DNA from: JAVBJV01 sp031555315
GTDB taxonomy: Bacteria > Pseudomonadota > Alphaproteobacteria > Acetobacterales > Acetobacteraceae
Length of the DNA stretch: 64,000 nt
Direction: 5' to 3'
Assembly: GCA_031555315.1 (NCBI GenBank)
Contig: JAVBUO010000003.1
Span: forward strand, 62,001 to 126,000
Below the pieces are notes generated by a model, which did not search any database, was not told where the DNA came from, and worked only from the letters and a program-made list of their open reading frames with translations. How positions within the stretch are numbered: position 1 is the stretch's first letter; every line of letters begins with the position of its first letter. The translations under genes and the position numbers were made by a program. Positions 60,946 to 64,000 of this stretch are shown piece by piece.

Positions 60946-62616
60946 CTAGCCGCTGGTTCCCGCCGCCGCCAGCATCGCATCGGCGGCGGTACTGTCGGTG
61001 TCGATGATGGTGTTCGCGCCCAGTTGCACGAAATGCGCGGCTTCGGCGGCATCGTGCGCATGCACGACGATCTTCAGGCCGGCGTTCAGGGCGCGCGACT
61101 GCGCGACGATCTGCCCGGCCTCGAACGCCTGGGTGATGTCGATCAGCAGCACGTCCGCCGCGGCGATGTTCGCCGCGGCCAGCACCTCGGGCGTCGCCGC
61201 GTTGCCATGCAGCACCTGCACGCCCTGGGCCTGCAGCGCCGCGGCCAGATCGTCGCGCGCTTCCAGCACCACCAGCGACGCATTTCGCGCCCGCAGCCGG
61301 TCCGCCAGCATTCGCCCGATGCGTCCGCCGTAGCCGACCAGCACCGTATGCCCGCGGCCGGTAAACGGGGTCAGTTCGGCCTTCGGCGGTGCGGCGCCGG
61401 GTGCGGCATCGCGAACCGCCCGGCGCTTTTCGATGTAGTCGACCAGCATGAAGGCCAGCGGATTGAGCAGGATCGAAAAGATCGCCCCGGCCAGAATCAG
61501 GTCGCGCGCCGCCTCGGGCAGCACACCGTGCGTCACGCCGAACACCGCCAGAATGAACGAGAATTCGCCGATCTGCGCCAGGCTGGCCGAGATCGTCATC
61601 GCCGTCGTGTTGGCGTAACCGAACAGCCGCACCAGCGCGAACGCCGCCATCGACTTGCCGACCAGGATGATCGCCAGCGTCGCCAGCAGCGACAGCGGGT
61701 CGTCGATCAGCGTCGCCGGGTTGAACAGCATACCGACCGAGACGAAAAACAGCACCGCGAAAGCGTCGCGCAGCGGCAGGGTTTCATGCGCGGCGCGGTG
61801 CGACAGTTCGCTTTCCGCCAGTACCATACCGGCGAAGAACGCCCCCAGCGCGAACGACACGTCGAACAGTTTCGACGCGCCATAGGCGACACCCAGCGCC
61901 AGCGCCAGCACCGCCAGCCGGAACAGCTCGCGCGAGCCGGTATGCGCCACCCAGTGCAGCAGCCACGGGATCACCCGCCGCCCGACCAGCAGCATCAGCG
62001 CGATGAACGCCACCACCTTCAGCACGGTCAACAGCACCGTCCAGCCGATGCCGGCACCGCCCGCCACGGTGTTGCCACCGGTGCCGATCACCCCGGCGCT
62101 GGCCAGCGCCGGCAGCAGCACCAGCGCCAGCACCATCACCAGGTCTTCGACGATCAGCCAGCCCACCGCGATGCGGCCGCGATCGGTCTCCAGGATCTTG
62201 CGTTCGGTGACGGCGCGCAGCAGCACGACTGTACTGGCGGTGGACAGCGCCAGCCCGAACACCACCCCCGCCGACACCGGCCAGCCCAGCGCCGCCGCCA
62301 GCCCCATGCCCAGCACCGTCGCCACGGCGATCTGCACCAGTGCGCCCGGAATGGCGATGTATTTGACCGACAGCAGATCCTTCAGCGAAAAATGCAGCCC
62401 GACCCCGAACATCAGCAGGATCACGCCGATCTCCGCCAGCTCGCCGATCAGGTAGCGATCGGCGACGAATCCCGGCGTCCACGGTCCGACCAGCACACCC
62501 GCCAGCAGATACCCGACCAACGGCGAAATCCGGAACCGGTAGGCAATCGTTCCCAGAAGGAAGGCAAGACACAATCCGCCGACAATCGTGGTGATCAACG
62601 GGGTTGCGTGCGGCAT
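60946..62616 (-). CDS. ybaL: YbaL-type monovalent cation:proton antiporter (CPA2) with TrkA-N domain
   Basis: A 556-residue CPA2 antiporter. Residues about 1–395 form a 12–13-helix Na+/H+ exchanger domain (RISPLVGYLLAGVLVGPWTPG at the start; FALGAFFAGMVLAESELSHRA near 258–278), and residues about 418–550 form a TrkA-N Rossmann domain with VLVGYGGRIGRMLADRL. YbaL differs from KefB/KefC by its C-terminal region. It probably exchanges K+ for H+ under nucleotide or redox control. A second, similar gene lies 81 bases upstream on the same strand. Confidence 0.9.
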   Translation of the reverse strand: MPHATPLITTIVGGLCLAFLLGTIAYRFRISPLVGYLLAGVLVGPWTPGFVADRYLIGELAEIGVILLMFGVGLHFSLKDLLSVKYIAIPGALVQIAVATVLGMGLAAALGWPVSAGVVFGLALSTASTVVLLRAVTERKILETDRGRIAVGWLIVEDLVMVLALVLLPALASAGVIGTGGNTVAGGAGIGWTVLLTVLKVVAFIALMLLVGRRVIPWLLHWVAHTGSRELFRLAVLALALGVAYGASKLFDVSFALGAFFAGMVLAESELSHRAAHETLPLRDAFAVLFFVSVGMLFNPATLIDDPLSLLATLAIILVGKSMAAFALVRLFGYANTTAMTISASLAQIGEFSFILAVFGVTHGVLPEAARDLILAGAIFSILLNPLAFMLVDYIEKRRAVRDAAPGAAPPKAELTPFTGRGHTVLVGYGGRIGRMLADRLRARNASLVVLEARDDLAAALQAQGVQVLHGNAATPEVLAAANIAAADVLLIDITQAFEAGQIVAQSRALNAGLKIVVHAHDAAEAAHFVQLGANTIIDTDSTAADAMLAAAGTSG

Positions 62617-62697
62617 GCCGTCTTCCTTCCTGCTTGGTGTTGGACTCTCTGTCTGTGTTCGTCCGTTGTGTTATCCGTGTTTTCCGTCGTGCCGGAT

Positions 62698-64000
62698 TTA
62701 AGCGGCAGACGGACTCAGCTCGGGCGTGGAAGTCGGAAAAAGGTTGGCGGGCATTTCCTCGACCACGGGCTGCGGCGCATCGGCCGGCATCACGGGGCTA
62801 CAGGCCTCGCCTTCCAGCATGACGTGGGCGGCGGCTTCCTCGGCATTCACCACCTTGTCCGCCCCCATGCGGGTGAAATATTCGGTCTCGGCGTCGTCGT
62901 AGGTGCGCGCGATGATCCGCAAAGCCGGATTGGCGGTGCGCGCCTGCTGGATGATCTGCCCGGCCTCGAACGCCTGCGGAATGGCGATGAACAGGATCCG
63001 CGCCGCCGCCACGTTCGCGGCACGGACCAGCATCGGCGCCGCACCGTTGCCCTGAATCGCCTGAATGCCCTGGGCGCGCAGGTTCTCGACCAGATCCTCG
63101 CGGTCCTCGAGCACGACCAGCGGCATGTTCTGGGCGCGCAGGTGCGCCGCCAGCGTGCATCCGACATGGCCGTAACCGACCAGCACGGCGTGATCGGTCA
63201 GCGCCACGGGCTCGGGTTCGGCCGCCGGTTCGCTGGGAACCACCGGCGCGGCGGTGGTGGAGATCGCTTCCGCCGCCCGTTCCTGACGGCGGCGCAGATA
63301 ATCCAGTACCAAAAACAGCAGCGGGTTGAGCAGAATCGAGATGATCGACCCGGCCAGAATCAGATCGCGCCCTTCCTGCGGCAGCACCTGCAGATGAACG
63401 CCCAGCCCCGACAGGATGAACGAGAATTCGCCGATCTGCGCCACGAACACCGCCGTCTGCATCGCCATAGTACGCGGTTGCCCGAACAGCCGCATCAGCC
63501 CGAACGTCGCCAGCGACTTCATGCACAGAATCACCGCCACCGTGCCGAGCACCGCCCACGGGCTGCGCGTCAGCACTGCGGGGTCGAACAGCATGCCGAC
63601 CGAGACGAAGAACAGCACCGCGAAGGCGTCGCGCAACGGCAGGATCTCCTGTGCGGCGCGGTTGGCGAGCTGGCTTTCCGACAACAGCATGCCGGCCAGA
63701 AACGCCCCCAGCGCGAACGACACCCCGAACGACGCCGAGGCCGCATACGCGACCCCCAGCGCCAGCACCAGCACCGCCATGCGGAACAGCTCGCGCGAGC
63801 CGGTATGCGCCACCCAGTGCAGGATCCACGGAATCAGCCGCCGCCCGACCACCAGCATCAGCAGGATGAAACCACCCACCTTGGCCAGCGTGATCAGCAG
63901 CACCGCGCCGACCCCGTCGCCCAGGCCGATCATCTGGCCCAGCCAGCCGAGCCCGCCGCCCGACATCGACCCGCCGACCAAGGCCGGCAGCAGCACCAGC
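62698..64000 (-). CDS. Second YbaL-type cation:proton antiporter (5' end outside window)
   Basis: The C-terminal 434 or so residues of a CPA2 antiporter, open to the window edge. It closely parallels the neighbouring gene (GSRELFRMAVLVLALGVAYAAS, FALGAFLAGMLLSESQLANRA, DAFAVLFFVSVGMLFDPA) and ends with a TrkA-N domain (VLVGYGHVGCTLAAHL) plus a 40-residue Pro/Glu-rich tail not found in the first copy. The pair looks like a tandem duplication that has since diverged. The N-terminal transport half lies beyond 64000, so the start cannot be placed. Confidence 0.88.
   Translation of the reverse strand, partial: LVLLPALVGGSMSGGGLGWLGQMIGLGDGVGAVLLITLAKVGGFILLMLVVGRRLIPWILHWVAHTGSRELFRMAVLVLALGVAYAASASFGVSFALGAFLAGMLLSESQLANRAAQEILPLRDAFAVLFFVSVGMLFDPAVLTRSPWAVLGTVAVILCMKSLATFGLMRLFGQPRTMAMQTAVFVAQIGEFSFILSGLGVHLQVLPQEGRDLILAGSIISILLNPLLFLVLDYLRRRQERAAEAISTTAAPVVPSEPAAEPEPVALTDHAVLVGYGHVGCTLAAHLRAQNMPLVVLEDREDLVENLRAQGIQAIQGNGAAPMLVRAANVAAARILFIAIPQAFEAGQIIQQARTANPALRIIARTYDDAETEYFTRMGADKVVNAEEAAAHVMLEGEACSPVMPADAPQPVVEEMPANLFPTSTPELSPSAA

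Overview
The window is high-GC, tightly packed DNA from what looks like an alphaproteobacterium. Supporting signs are TAXI- and DctQM-type TRAP transporters, a Bug/TctC-type binding protein, IalB, SapC, DUF1489 and DUF423 proteins, a COG0523 GTPase–WD40 pair, and a TAGAGCA/TGCTCTA-bounded palindromic repeat. I favour the Rhodospirillales/Acetobacterales side but cannot fix the genus. No insertion sequence, prophage or CRISPR array was seen.

Layout. 1–7.3 kb: the 5' part of a serralysin-like metalloprotease, an AT-rich gap, an MHS-type MFS transporter, a proline iminopeptidase, and a TetR repressor divergent from an EmrA–EmrB efflux pair with a perfect palindromic operator between them. 7.6–10.2 kb: DUF423 protein, an FtsJ-fold rRNA methyltransferase and a TctC-like protein, then a tRNA-Leu(UAA) gene interrupted by a 222-nt group I intron. 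10.3–18.5 kb: HemW, IalB, SapC, a COG0523 GTPase with a WD40 partner, DUF488, a dihaem cytochrome c peroxidase and an ACS-family MFS transporter. A cluster of five strong hairpins follows.

18.7–39.2 kb is an exopolysaccharide/glycan locus. Twelve minus-strand genes, joined mainly by 1–14 nt overlaps, cover nucleotide-sugar synthesis (WbpE, WbpA and WecB/WbpI types; PglF, PglE and PglD types), a PglC-type initiating transferase, two GT4 glycosyltransferases, a Wzy/WaaL-type polymerase or ligase, a Wzz-type protein without a kinase domain and a heparinase II/III-like lyase. Facing away are an SLBB export protein, YjbH and a WecA-like transferase, with a convergent YjbF-like lipoprotein. No Wzx flippase and no tyrosine autokinase were found here.

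39.2–52.5 kb holds a TAXI TRAP transporter (fused permease plus receptor), a CBS–BON protein, a FUSC exporter, a DedA protein, an L,D-transpeptidase/AmpG pair for cell-wall turnover, an M19 dipeptidase and a TRAP DctQM pair with no binding protein beside it. 52.9–60.1 kb is a six-gene hydrogenase-4-like operon (hyfB-C-E-F-G-I type). Its large subunit has lost at least three of the four Ni-Fe cysteines while the small subunit keeps its four cluster cysteines, so it is best read as an energy-converting hydrogenase-related (Ehr) proton or ion pump. 60.2–64 kb holds a small His/Arg-rich exported protein, DUF1489 and two tandem YbaL-type cation:proton antiporters, the second cut by the window edge.
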